A stretch of 64,000 nucleotides of DNA from assembly GCF_023065955.2 (NCBI RefSeq), contig NW_026623008.1:20580001-20644000 (forward strand), written 5' to 3'. The translations under genes were made by a program, and so were the position numbers. Each line of letters begins with the position of its first letter. Position 1 is the stretch's first letter. This document shows positions 54,081 to 64,000 of this stretch, piece by piece. The notes below the pieces were generated by a model. That model ran no database searches and was not told where the DNA came from. It saw only the letters and a program-made list of their open reading frames with translations. Origin of the DNA: Ursus arctos. Taxonomy: Eukaryota > Chordata > Mammalia > Carnivora > Ursidae.

Positions 54081-54670
54081 AGAAAAAGATCATTCCTTTA
54101 GTAGGGAAGGGAGGGTGACTGGAATTTTCTACCCTGTCCGTGCCCTTCTTGTTAGCTGGTATGACAGGTATAAGAGTGAAGGAGGGGTTAGTCTTCTTTC
54201 ACTTTAAAAGATCATCTCCCCTTTTCTTAAAGGAGAGATGGACCCACACGTCCAGGATGCCCTTAGGCAGTGGCAAGTTCTTAGCAAAGTGGGGCCCTGA
54301 CAATATAGAACCAACACTGAACTCAAGAGGTGAACAGGATATGAGTCAACACACTGGCGTTCTGTCGGGTTGCCTGTAATTGTTTCTGTGTTTTCCTTGG
54401 AGGTGTGAATGTGAAATGATGAGATTAATTTAAAAAAAAACACAAATATATCAAGATAAACATCTAAATAAGTGGCTCCCTTCAAAGTACTTATTTTGAG
54501 AAATCACACACTTATTAACAAATTTTTGCTATTGTTCATATAATTTTTTGGATTTTTGGGGGGGAGGGGAGAAGTCAAACCAATTGCCCTTAAAATTGAT
54601 TTGAATGAAATCTTTTTCCACCTCCTAATTTATTAAAATTGTGATAGTAAGTGCTTTTCTGGGTTTTTTT
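54081..54670. other. Intergenic sequence, unassigned
   Basis: No recognised repeat, exon or RNA gene. Confidence 0.4.
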
Positions 54671-54687
54671 GATACTAAGTGCTTTTT

Positions 54688-54884
54688 TTTTTTTTTAAGA
54701 TTTTATTTATTTATTAGACAGAGATAGAGACAGCCAGCGAGAGAGGGAACACAAGCAGGGGGAGTGGGAGAGGAAGAAGCAGGCTCATAGCGGAGGAGCC
54801 TGACATGCGGCTCGATCCCATAACGCCGGGATCACGCCCTGAGCCGAAGGCAGACGCTTAACCGCTGTGCCACCCAGGCGCCCC
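54688..54884 (-). mobile_element. Young bear-type SINE with perfect 17-base duplication
   Basis: GATACTAAGTGCTTTTT is repeated exactly at 54671-54687 and 54885-54901. The body is near consensus for the young subfamily. Confidence 0.95.
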
Positions 54885-55012
54885 GATACTAAGTGCTTTT
54901 TTAAGATGCAGTGAAATGGATATTATTTAGGTGTTTCTAATGGCATTATAAATTAGTAAAAACCTACTGGAAAGCAATTTGGAAGTAAATATTAAGAACC
55001 ATCAAATCTTCT

Positions 55013-55215
55013 GGGGTACTTGGGTGGCTCAGTTGATTAAGCATCCGACTCTTGATTTCAGCTCAGGTCATGATCTCATGGGTAAGAGAAAATTAAGCAG
55101 GCTTCATACTCAGCTCGGAACCCCTTGCAGGGCTCGATCTCATGACTCTGAGATCATGATTTGAGCCAAAATCAAGAATTGGACACCTAACTGACTGAGC
55201 CACCCAGGCACCCCC
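55013..55215. mobile_element. Inverted composite of two SINE heads
   Basis: A + strand SINE head (about 55013-55083, GGGGTACTTGGGTGGCTCAG) joins a minus-strand SINE 5' part (about 55084-55215, ending GAGCCACCCAGGCACCCC). The two tRNA-like heads are inverted around a spacer, giving arms of about 70 bases. Confidence 0.75.
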
Positions 55216-55325
55216 CCCCTTTTTTTAAATATTTATTTCAATAGTACCACTTCTGATAATCCAGGCTGAGAAAATAAGGGAAAGCATGGGAAAAGCTACA
55301 TATACTATAATAATAAAAAACTTTT

Positions 55326-55475
55326 AAGAAGTTCTTATTTATTTATTTGACAGAGCGCATAAGCAGGGGGAGCGCCAGGCAGAGGGAGAAGCAGGCTCCC
55401 CGCTGAGCAAGGACCCTGGGATCATGACCTGAGCTGAAGGCAGATGCTTAACCAACTGAGCCACCCAGGCGTCCC
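55326..55475 (-). mobile_element. Carnivoran SINE, shortened
   Basis: TTCTTATTTATTTATTTGAC to GAGCCACCCAGGCGTCCC, with part of the middle missing. Confidence 0.85.
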
Positions 55476-55529
55476 ACTTCTGTTTATTTCAAAACTGGAA
55501 TTTGTCTTTCTAGAAGGTGAAGATTTGCA

Positions 55530-55755
55530 GGGCACCTGGGTAGCTCAGTCAGTTAAGCATCTGAAAAGTCAGATTTCATCTCAGGTCATGATCTCAGGGT
55601 CGTGGGATCAATCCCCACATTGGGCTCTGGGCTGGTCACTAGGCATGGAGACTGCTTAGGATTCTTTCTCTCCCTCTTTCTGTGCCGCTCCCCCCCCCCC
55701 CGCAACCCCTGCCGCTCACTCTCTCTCACTCAAAAAAAAAAAAAAAAAAAAAAAA
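55530..55755 (+). mobile_element. Older carnivoran SINE with long A tail
   Basis: GGGCACCTGGGTAGCTCAGT, a C-run near 55690, and an uninterrupted A-run at about 55732-55755. Confidence 0.87.
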
Positions 55756-56029
55756 GATGACGGTTTGCTACCAATGAGGCTTTGTCATAGACCCTGCAGA
55801 CAGTTCTGAACGGGGCATCCCAGTAATGGTTTGGAGAATAGAAACCTCTCTGGCCTAAGTGCACTGCCTCCAAGGTGATGACAGCTTTGAAGTAAACAAT
55901 ATTCATTTGTTGGTACAAGGTGTGTCCTGTTTTTAAGGAATCACTTAAATACGGTTGTGGGTCCCAGACTGACCATAGATTGGGCCCACTTTTGGAATTC
56001 AGTCTTTATTAGATGTGCCTGAAAAGGTA

Positions 56030-56280
56030 GGTGCTCTCCAGGTAATAATCATCATGACCACTTATGAAGCACTTACTATGTTGTAGGCACTGTGCTAAAA
56101 ACAAAAACTATTGTGTTTTAAACTCTTATAACAATATTTGGAGATAGATATTCTTGTCTTCATTTTACTGGTGAGAAAACTGAGGCTCTTGGAGAAACAT
56201 GGCCAAGGCCTCAGCTGTAAGAGGCAGAACTGGATTTGAACCTAGGCTGCCTTCAGACGTATCTTCTCAAGACTTCAGCA
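56030..56280 (-). repeat. MIR (minus strand), long copy
   Basis: AAGCACTTACTATGTTGTAG, CATTTTACTGGTGAGAAAAC, TGAGGCTCTTGGAGAAACAT and GAACTGGATTTGAACCTAGG. Confidence 0.85.
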
Positions 56281-56453
56281 GTTGCGCTGTAGTGCTCCTA
56301 CCACGTGCACGAGTTTATTTGGTGGGCTTATATTGATGGGGAGGACCAGAAGAGCTTGCATGGGGAAGACAATCTGGTGTCCCCCTGCCCAGCTTTGAGG
56401 ACCTGCCTGTGTGAGTCCCGTAGAATGAGGGACTGCAAATTAAAACTCTTTTC

Positions 56454-56655
56454 TGGGGCATCTGGGTGGCTCAGTAGGTTGAGCATCTGCCTTCGACTCA
56501 GGTTGTGATCCCAGAGTCCTGGGATCCAGCCCCAAGTTGGGCTGTCTGCTCAGCGGGGAGCCGGCTTCTCCCTCTTCCTCTGCCTATTGCTCCCCCTGCT
56601 TGTGCTCTCTCTCTCTCTGTGTCAAATAAATAAATAAAATCTTTAAAAAAAACAA
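56454..56655 (+). mobile_element. Carnivoran SINE
   Basis: GGGGCATCTGGGTGGCTCAG to CAAATAAATAAATAAAATC. AAAACTCTTTTC before and AAAACTGTTTTC after. Confidence 0.9.
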
Positions 56656-57253
56656 AAACTGTTTTCCTGTTTCATTCCAAGTCTCAAACAGAGCTGCTCT
56701 GGGGCCCAGGTGACAGAATGTAAAAAGGTAGAGGGGAAAGGTCTCTTCCACCATTTTTTGAAATATACTCCACTTTGTTACAATGTAGATTTTGAGGAAT
56801 TGCTCTGTTATTTTGAGGTGGACACAAACTGGCAAGGACATCAGGGTTGGTGAAGTCCCAACCCTAGCCAAGAACCCTAAGAGGCTCCTTGGACAGTGAC
56901 ATTGATGGCCAAAGTAGGAGCAGGTAAGTGTAATGGATACTCCTTGTCTGTATCAAGATTCTTAGAAGATATCTCCAAGGACAGTATCATTTAACCAGAT
57001 AAGACTTGGCAGTTGGGAGCGTGGGAATGATTTATTCCTTGAAGCCCAAGGAAGCTCAGGTGATAAGAACTTACAGTCCTACTTTGTACACAAAAAGAGT
57101 TTGGCAGCATTTGTAGACCTCTTATGGACATGGGTCACCTGAGATGCAAATACTGTAGGAACTCAAATAAATGACACTTGAAGAAACAAGAAGATATAAT
57201 GAATAATCCAATAAAGACAATGTTGAAGTAATAGTAAGCAAATGAAGTGTTTC
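56656..57253. other. Intergenic sequence, unassigned
   Basis: No recognised repeat, exon or RNA gene. Confidence 0.4.
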
Positions 57254-57270
57254 AGAAATAGCATTGGCTA

Positions 57271-57487
57271 GGGGCGCCTGGGTAGTGCAGTGGTTAAGCA
57301 TCTGCCTTCGGCTCAGGGCGTGATCCCAGTGTTCTGGGTTTGAGCCCCACATCAGGCTCCTCCACTAAGAGCCTGCTTCTTCCTCTCCCACTCCCCCTGC
57401 TTGTGTTCCCTCTCTCGCTGGCTGTCTCTCTCTCTGTCAAATAAATAAATAAAATCTTTAAAAAAAAAAAAAAAGAAAAAAAAAAAA
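57271..57487 (+). mobile_element. Young bear-type SINE with perfect target duplication
   Basis: AGAAATAGCATTGGCTA is repeated at 57254-57270 and 57488-57504. The tail has two A-runs. Confidence 0.94.
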
Positions 57488-57826
57488 AGAAATAGCATTG
57501 GCTAAACCTGGTGATCACCCAAATCTCCCCAACCAACCCTATTAGAATCTTTGGGATGTGGACCCAGGAATCTCTATTTTTCCCTTATTAATCTCTCTAG
57601 GGGAATATGAAGATCTTTGGTTTAGGAACCATTGTTCCAGGCAACTCTATTCACTAAAACTACAAATCATTTTCAGGCATTTGGAAATTAGGTCTTACAA
57701 CTGGAAGCAAAATTGGACCCCTCTTTACTGCTTTCTAGGAACTGACAATCTAATTAGAGAAGTAAGGACATACCTCATAAGGACTTCAGCGTTAGAAGTA
57801 GGTCTTGAAAGGTGAGTACAATTTCA

Positions 57827-58003
57827 GGGGTGCCTGGGTGGCTCAGTCGGTTAAGTGTCTGCCTTCGGCTCAGGTCATGACCTCGGAGTCTGGGGATCTA
57901 TTCCTTGTCAGGCTCCATGCTCAGCACGGGAGTCTGCTTCTCCCTTTGTCCCCCCCCCCATGTTCTCTCTCTCTCTCTCAAATAAATAAATAAAATCTTA
58001 AAT
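57827..58003 (+). mobile_element. Carnivoran SINE
   Basis: GGGGTGCCTGGGTGGCTCAG to CAAATAAATAAATAAAATC. TGAGTACAATTTCA before and TGAGGACGATTTCA after. Confidence 0.9.
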
Positions 58004-58119
58004 AAAGATGAGGACGATTTCAAAATGAAGTAGGAGAAGAACAGGGATGAATGAAAGCACAAGGTTGTTGGTAGGACAGTGTGTCCTCCACCATGTGTAC
58101 AAGGAAATGAAGAGCTGAC

Positions 58120-58540
58120 CCAACCATTCCTCTTTTAGGAACCTCTTCCAAGGAAACTATTAAGGCTGATACCTTTTGCTGTGTTATTCATAATTTCAAG
58201 TAAATAAAACCTCAAAAGAACCAACATATCCTACAGTAATAATAGAAAACAATTCCATGGTAAAATACTAAGCAACTCTGTGAACAAAACTGTGTAGGTA
58301 GAATGTTGTCATAGAAAATGTAATGCATGAGGAAAAGTTCATGATATATAAAATGAGAAAAAGAGAATATTAAACACATCGGGTATGATCCCAATTTTAA
58401 AATACATATATACGTGTGTGTATGTGCATAATGGTAAGAGCTACAAAATCCCCTTAATGGATGGTAGGGTTATGCATAATATTTTTTTCCTTTTTGCTTA
58501 TCTGTATTCATGAATTTTCTGCCCTGATTGTATTCCCCTG
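58120..58540 (+). repeat. Old L1 3' fragment (+ strand)
   Basis: CAAGGAAACTATTAAGGCTG, GTGTTATTCATAATTTCAAG and GATCCCAATTTTAAAATACA. Confidence 0.6.
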
Positions 58541-59440
58541 TTTTTGAATATTATGGAAATTTTCAAACATACCCCAAAGAAGAAAGAAGTGTATAGTAAA
58601 CCCCCATTTACCTATCACCCAGCTTCAGCAATTACCAAAAGTTTACCAATGTTATTTCATTTCTCTGTCCCCCATCACTTTTTTTTGTAAGAGAGAGAGA
58701 GGGAGAGAGAGTGTGTGAGCACATGTGAGTGGGTGGGGAGGGGCAGAGGGAGAGGGAGGGAGAGTTTTTTTTTTTTTTAAGATTTTATTTATTTATTTAT
58801 TTGACAGAGAGAGAGAGACACAGCCAGTGAGAGAGGGAACACAAGCAGGGGGAGTGGGAGAGGAAGAGGCAGGCTCCCAGTGGAGCAGGGAGCCCGATCC
58901 CAGAACACTGGGATCACGCCCTGAGCCAAAGGCAGACGCTTAAAGACTGAGCCGCCCAGGCGCCCTGGAGAGAGAGAATCTTAAGCAGGCTCCACGCCCA
59001 GCGCAGAGCTGGCCGCAGGGCTCAATCTCACCACCCTGAGATCATGACCGGAGCTGAATCCAAGAGTTGTACACTTAACAAACTGAACCAACCAGGCACC
59101 CCTCCTGGAGAATTTTAAAACAAATCTCAGATAGCATGCCATTCCACACTTAAATACTTAAATGCATCTCTAACTTAATAAAGATTTAAACAAAAGCATG
59201 CCATTATTATATCTAACAAAATTAACAACAGTTAATATCACGTGATACTCAATCATTATTCACATTTACCTAATTGTCTCAAAAATGTCTTTTTATGATT
59301 GGTTCATTTGGGTCAGGATCCAAAAGAGGTCAACATGTTACACTCAGTTTTTATGTCTTTAAGTTTCCTTTTATTCTATAATGTTTCCCTCCTCTGCTCC
59401 TTTTTTTTCATGCCAGTGATATCAAGTAACAGAAGAATCT
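58540..59440 (-). repeat. Old L1 fragment (minus strand) split by nested SINEs
   Basis: TATGGAAATTTTCAAACATA and TTTACCTATCACCCAGCTTC before, then AAACAAATCTCAGATAGCAT and TGGGTCAGGATCCAAAAGAG after the SINE cluster. Confidence 0.65.
58680..59102 (-). mobile_element. Older SINE with a younger SINE nested in it
   Basis: The outer copy starts in the GA-rich stretch at 58688 and ends GAACCAACCAGGCACCCC at 59102. The inner young copy is at about 58765-58965, with GGAGGGAGAG before and GGAGAGAGAG after. Confidence 0.85.
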
Positions 59441-60216
59441 AGATAGTCTGGTTTACAATATACAGCTCAGTCATCTACAGTTGGTAGTCCCTACAGGGAG
59501 GTCTCCCTGCCCATCTTTGATCATCCCTCCATGTGGCACAAGGGATATTTAATTCTTATCCCAGAGAATCTTTTACAAGAATCTTCAGATTCAACTGTGA
59601 AGAGCAACTCAAGAGAGGAAGGCCTAGAAAGGTGACTACCACCATCTCTACAGTAACTTCAATCAGGCCCGGTTCATTGGGACTCTGTTTCCTGTCTGAG
59701 AACTCTGATGATTGATGTCAGGAAGCCCATCCCCTATCAGAGACTGGCTCCTCAGGATGATTCTGGGGGCAGGAGGGCACTGGCATGGCCAGAGGCTGGA
59801 AACAGTGTCTTTAGCCCCAAAGCTATGGTATTACCATCACTTTTTCACTTGCCCTATTACCCAATTTGGGGAGCATATGATCTTCATCACGACCTGGTCA
59901 AGACAAGCTGAATGAAGGTAAGAATCAGGGCCAGGCTCACCTGGGATCTATACTTTCAACTTTGAGAGTTCTTGACTACAACTGTCTTCGGTATGTCTCT
60001 CTTGAGTCAGAGTGCTCGAGTCGGGTAGGTAGCCCTCTATGTCTGAAGCACAGTTGTCTTCCTAGAATGCTCCTTGCAGCTTCTTGGGAATGCCCTTTGC
60101 TTCTCTCTTGTGCTGGCTCTCCTACGTGCTGAATCCCATAACTTTCATCTTCATTGGCCCTCGAGTTTTGGTGGACTGTATCTGCCAGTAGCTTCTCATG
60201 AAAGGATGCGTTAGAG
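59441..60216. other. Intergenic sequence, unassigned
   Basis: No recognised repeat, exon or RNA gene. Short overlapping open frames only. Confidence 0.4.
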
Positions 60217-60228
60217 GTAAAAGTTTTA

Positions 60229-60320
60229 GGGATGCCTGGCTGACTCTCGGGGTTATGGGTTTGAGCCCCATGTTGGGTGTAGAGATTACTAAAATAAATA
60301 AATACATTTTTTTAAAAAAA
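60229..60320 (+). mobile_element. Short-type SINE
   Basis: GGGATGCCTGGCTGACTCTC, GTAGAGATTACTAAAATAAA. GTAAAAGTTTT before and GTAAAAATTTT after. Confidence 0.82.
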
Positions 60321-61340
60321 GTAAAAATTTTAACCCCTCATGTATCTGATTATGTCTTTATCCACATGTTTTAATGATGGTGTCAGTGGTTTAACCAGGT
60401 CTAGAATCCTAGGATGAAAATCATATTTCAGAATTTTGAAGGCATTCCTCCCTTTGCTTCTACTTCCAGTGTTGCTGTTGAAAAGCCAAAGCCATTCTGA
60501 TCCCTGATCTGTATGGGACCAGTCTCCTTTTTCCTTAGAAGCTTATAGAATCTTGTCTTATCACAGAGTTCTGACATTTCACAGTCATAAGTCTTAATGT
60601 GGGTCTATTCTCATTCATTGTGCTGGGCACACAGTGGACAATCTGTAATCTTTCCTTATGGAACTTTTATTCAGCCGTTGCACTTCCTTGGCTGGTGCTC
60701 TAATTTTCTTTTTTTAATTTTTATATTTTATTTTATTATTTATTTATTATATTTTAAAGATTTTAAGTAATTTCTACACCCAATGTGGGGCTCAAACTCA
60801 CAACCCCAAGATCAAGAGTCACATGGTCTTATGACTGAGCCTGCCAGGTGCCCCCCAATTTTTTTTTTTAAGATTTATTTTTAAGCAATCTCTACACCCA
60901 GCATAGAGCTCAAATTTACAATCCTAAAATCAAGAGTCACATGCTCTACTGACTGAACCAGGTGCCCCTGGTGCTCTAATTTTCTTATATTTTTTTTCTC
61001 GTATTTTCCAAAGCTGTGTTTTTTGATGGAGAGTTCTTCCACATTTTCTCCCAATCTTTCTGTTGGGCTATGACTTCTGCTTTCACGTTTTTTCATTTCC
61101 AAGAACTCTCCCCCCGCCCCCAAGTATTCTTTATTTTTGTTTACTGCTATTGTTGCATATATTCAAGTATCATTTCTTCTCTTTGAGGATATACATGATA
61201 ATTTTTAACGTTCTTTTTTCTCTGCATTGCCTCAACTTCTTCCAAATTTCTTTCTTCTGTTTGTTTGGTCTCTTTCTTTCCTGGTAAGAAAGCCTCAATG
61301 TCTAGTAATCCTTGCCTTTTTGTTCCTGGATAAAAGTGGG
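60321..61340. repeat. Old repeat-like sequence split by two short SINEs
   Basis: The flanks of the SINE pair (TGGTGCTCTAATTTTCTT on both sides) belong to one older T-rich repeat that I cannot name with confidence. No exon was found. Confidence 0.4.
60711..60967 (-). mobile_element. Two short-type SINEs within one target duplication
   Basis: About 60711-60855 (CACCCAATGTGGGGCTCAAA) and 60856-60967 (CACCCAGCATAGAGCTCAAA). TGGTGCTCTAATTTTCTT is repeated exactly at 60693-60710 and 60968-60985. Confidence 0.88.
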
Positions 61341-61388
61341 GCACTAAAGCTGATTGAAAGATCTGTGCATGAAAATGAGAGCCATTGA

Positions 61389-61634
61389 GGGGTGCCTGGC
61401 TGGCTCAGTCAGTAGATCTTGGGGTTGTGAGTTTGAGCCCCACATTGGATGTAGAGATTACTTAATAATTGAAAGAAAAAGGAAGAAAGAAAAGAAAAGA
61501 AAGGAAGAAAGAAAAAGAAAGAAAGAGAAAGAAAGAAAAGAAAGAAAGGACGGGGAGGAAGGGAGGGAGGGAGAGAGAGAGAGAAAGAAGAAAGGAAAGG
61601 AGAGAAAAGAAAGGAAAGGAAAAAAGAAAGAAAG
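61389..61634 (+). mobile_element. Short-type SINE with a tail grown into a polypurine tract
   Basis: The SINE head GGGGTGCCTGGCTGGCTCAG runs to GTAGAGATTACTTAATAATT, then a pure A/G tract of about 167 bases follows. GAAAATGAGAGCCATTGA lies on both sides (61371-61388 and 61635-61652), so the tract is the element's own tail. Confidence 0.9.
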
Positions 61635-61652
61635 AAAATGAGAGCCATTGAC

Positions 61653-62500
61653 CATGAGGTCATTTGCCCATAAGCCAATGTCCATGAGGAACCATTAGCT
61701 GGGAGACCTCACTGCCATTATCTCTGGACTTTTCATATTGGGCTTCATTTTCCCTAAAGAAGATGCATCTGTACAGGCAGTAAAGGTTGGCTCCCAGCTT
61801 CTGGGAGCAGAGTATGGGAAAAATCTGCGGATTCCCCTGTTTTTATTATGATGCCCTTAACTGTACTGGTGACCCTTACTCCAGGGATTGTCTGTTTTAC
61901 TCTCTCAAGAGAATAAACCCCCATACTTCTGCTGAGGTGGAAGAGGGGCAGTCACTGAAAGGAACAGAATAGGAAATAGGAAAGGGAACTAAGCCTTCAA
62001 CCAGTCATTCTTTTTTAGGGGCTCTTCACTCCTCACTTCCAAGGATACCAGTGGTATGTTAATTCCTGAACACAGCAGGCTGCTTCTCAGCCTTCTCCAG
62101 TTTCTGGCCGAGGATTCAGTGTTGTTGGGTCTGCCAGAACCCTCATTTATCTGCTTTTCCACCTGTGAAATTCTGTTGTATTTATTGTTCCCTCTCTCAT
62201 TTTTTATGCTTTAATGCAATCCTTTACTGAAGTTTTAGTGGGATTGGGAGGGGAGGGGATGGATAGGAAAATTAGATGCATGAGAAGTTATAGCCATTAA
62301 CTTTATCTCCGAAATCAGAATGTTTAGCACAGGTCCAAGTAATTGTAAGCATTCAATAAAAAATATCTTAGTTTCAGTGAAATATGGGAATGTGTGTAAT
62401 GCAGTTTGAAGAGTACCTGAAACAAGGTGCATAACAGATGCTGAAGACAGTATTATTATTATTATTAGGCACACTAAGCCATACTTCACATTCTGAAACA
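61653..62500. other. Intergenic sequence, unassigned
   Basis: No recognised exon. A MIR-like or L2-like phrase lies near 62290-62440 (GAATGTTTAGCACAGGTCCA), and an (ATT)n run at 62451-62467. Confidence 0.4.
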
Positions 62501-62554
62501 TGCTTATTCTACTTAATACAATCTTACATTCATTCGTCTACATCAGAAGTCTAC

Positions 62555-63120
62555 CTTACTATTTTATTTTATTTTATTTTATTTTATTTTATTTTATTTT
62601 ATTTTATTTTATTATTTCCGGTTAGTTAACACCCAGTGTTATGTAAGTTTCAGATGTACAATATAGTGATTCAACACTTCCGTACATAGCCTGGTTCTCA
62701 TCACGGCAAGTGCACTCCTTAATCCCCAACACTTATTTCACCCCTTCCCCCCTCCCCTCTGGTAACCATCAATTTCTTCTCAGTAGTTACAAGTCTGTTT
62801 CTTTTTTTTTTTTTTTAAGGTTGTTTTTTTGTTTTTTGTTTTTCAGGTTTTTTTTAGTAATCTCCACACCCAGCGTGGGGCTCAAACTCACCACCCCAAG
62901 ATCAAGAATCACACTCTCTTCTGACAGAGCCAGCCAGGTTCCCGAGGAATCTGTTTCTTGATTTGTCTTTCTTTCTCTTTTTTTCCCCCCTTTGCTCATT
63001 TGTTTTGTTTCTTAAATTCCACATATAAGTGAAAACATATGGTATTTGTCTTTCTCTGACTTACTTTACTCTCTTTAAAGTTGTACGATAATCTATAAAA
63101 TAGATATACCATTTAATCAT
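62555..63120 (-). repeat. Carnivoran L1 3' end (minus strand) with (TTTTA)n tail and a SINE
   Basis: The (ATTTT)n tract at about 62562-62612 is the reversed A-rich tail. It is followed by GGTTAGTTAACACCCAGTGT, ATATAGTGATTCAACACTTC, CACGGCAAGTGCACTCCTTA and GTGAAAACATATGGTATTTG. A short-type SINE (about 62806-62943) interrupts it, with GTCTGTTTCTT and ATCTGTTTCTTG at its edges. Confidence 0.8.
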
Positions 63121-63344
63121 ACTTCCATCGATGGACATTTATTTTTCAATTTTCTTCTGAAATACCAGCAGTGGATACCCTAGTAATACATCCTTAAGCA
63201 CGTATGCTAGTATTTCTGTAACATAAAGACTGAGAAGTGGAATTGCTCTATCGTACTCACATGGAAAGTGTCTCATAGGAATTTCCAGAGTAAAACAAGC
63301 ATGTGAGAGATTAATCAGGATCCTGATTTAGGCAGGCAGTATTT

Positions 63345-63770
63345 AATTATGGAAAGCACACTAGACTTGAAGACAGAAGACCTAAATCCCAATGACGGCT
63401 CTACCACTTATCTTGGGAAATTGTTTCTTTTTCATTTATTGAAAAATGTTTACCGGATTCTGCCTCCTCTGTGCCAGGCAGTGTCAGAGACTAGGAATAC
63501 AGAGATGAATAAGACGTATGCTTGCTCTCAAGATATTTACAGCAATTGGTGGGGAGGCAGACACGTGAACAGATGCTGCTTGCTCACTGTGTGGCCTTGG
63601 GAAGTTGTTTAACCTCCCGAACGCCTGTTTCTTTTCCTGTAAAATGGGTAATAGTTCCTATGCCACAACGTTGTCATCAAGATTAAATGAAGTAATGGAT
63701 GAGACGTGCCCTTCACAGTGTCTGGCACATAGTATGCACTCAATAAATGGAAGCTATAGTTACTATTTTA
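63345..63770 (+). repeat. MIR with an L2-like insertion
   Basis: MIR 5' part at about 63345-63420 (CTAGACTTGAAGACAGAAGA). A reversed L2 3' end follows at about 63425-63570 (CTGTGCCAGGCAGTGTCAGA, AGATGAATAAGACGTATGCT). The MIR 3' part is at about 63575-63765 (TGTGGCCTTGGGAAGTTGTT, ATAGTATGCACTCAATAAAT). Confidence 0.7.
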
Positions 63771-64000
63771 GTAACACGGTAATTATAATAAGTAATTTTT
63801 TATAGTTGCTATAATAGAAGTTCTACCTCTCTGAACTCATTTCTACTGTACTAAATGAATTGTTGAGATGATAATATACTATATACAAAGGGGCACTTGA
63901 TAAATATTAGTTTCTTTTATGTTGAGACAGAGGGTAAATAAGCAGATGGAAATGCAAATATCCATATGTTTGAACACAACAGTGATCTTCCCAGTCGGTG

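Noticed and set aside
61354..61641. Lys/Glu/Arg-rich 95-codon frame
   Set aside because: It is a translation of the SINE head plus its purine-rich tail.
45600..64000. First exon of PHACTR4, the next gene in human
   Set aside because: No coding match or convincing CpG-rich promoter was recognised in this interval. The gene probably starts beyond base 64,000.
1..64000. CRISPR array, operon or other prokaryotic system
   Set aside because: The repeated units are dispersed SINEs with target duplications and A-rich tails, and the genes have introns and poly(A) signals. The DNA is mammalian.

Overview
The window is nuclear DNA from a carnivoran mammal, most likely a bear or another arctoid close to the giant panda. 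The main evidence is dozens of tRNA-derived carnivoran SINEs in both orientations. Many belong to a young subfamily with a distinctive head, CT-rich middle and AATAAATAAA tail that I associate with bears, and several are flanked by near-perfect target-site duplications. The species call is inference from repeat type. Only two protein-coding genes are supported, both on the + strand. Nothing bacterial, plasmid-like or CRISPR-like is present.

Region 1 (1 to about 7,315) is the 3' half of SESN2 (Sestrin 2). It holds five coding exons (534-684, 1156-1274, 1652-1842, 4747-4891, 5465-5551) with consistent splice phases, encoding the last 230 residues, then a GC-rich 3' UTR of about 1.75 kb ending at a poly(A) signal at 7291-7296. 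Counting back from a 480-residue protein puts the known leucine-pocket and GATOR2-contact residues at their published human numbers.

Region 2 (about 7.3-37.2 kb) is intergenic. It is a layered record of old repeats (MIR, L2, L1M-type LINEs, MaLR-like LTRs, DNA transposon fossils) interrupted by younger carnivoran SINEs. I found no gene there.

Region 3 (about 37.2-45.6 kb) is the whole MED18 gene: a CpG-rich promoter with CRE, YY1 and NRF1 motifs, a probable non-coding first exon, a short first coding exon (ATG at 38312), a 6.3-kb repeat-filled intron and the main coding exon (44653-45206), giving 208 residues. The SESN2 then MED18 order and orientation match human 1p35.3. The intron contains a diverged second copy of the first coding exon, placed inside a SINE (about 40,723-40,888). 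This is the most unusual structure in the window.

Region 4 (about 45.6-64 kb) is intergenic repeat-rich DNA downstream of MED18: L1 and L2 fragments, MIRs, a hAT-type fossil with an 8-bp target duplication, many SINEs, a 167-bp polypurine tract grown from a SINE tail, and a carnivoran L1 3' end. In human the next gene is PHACTR4, but I could not identify any of its exons here.

The two genes are not an operon. SESN2 is a cytosolic stress and leucine sensor acting on mTORC1, and MED18 is a head-module subunit of the nuclear Mediator complex. Repeat boundaries are approximate unless a target duplication is given, and repeat family names are from recognition only.
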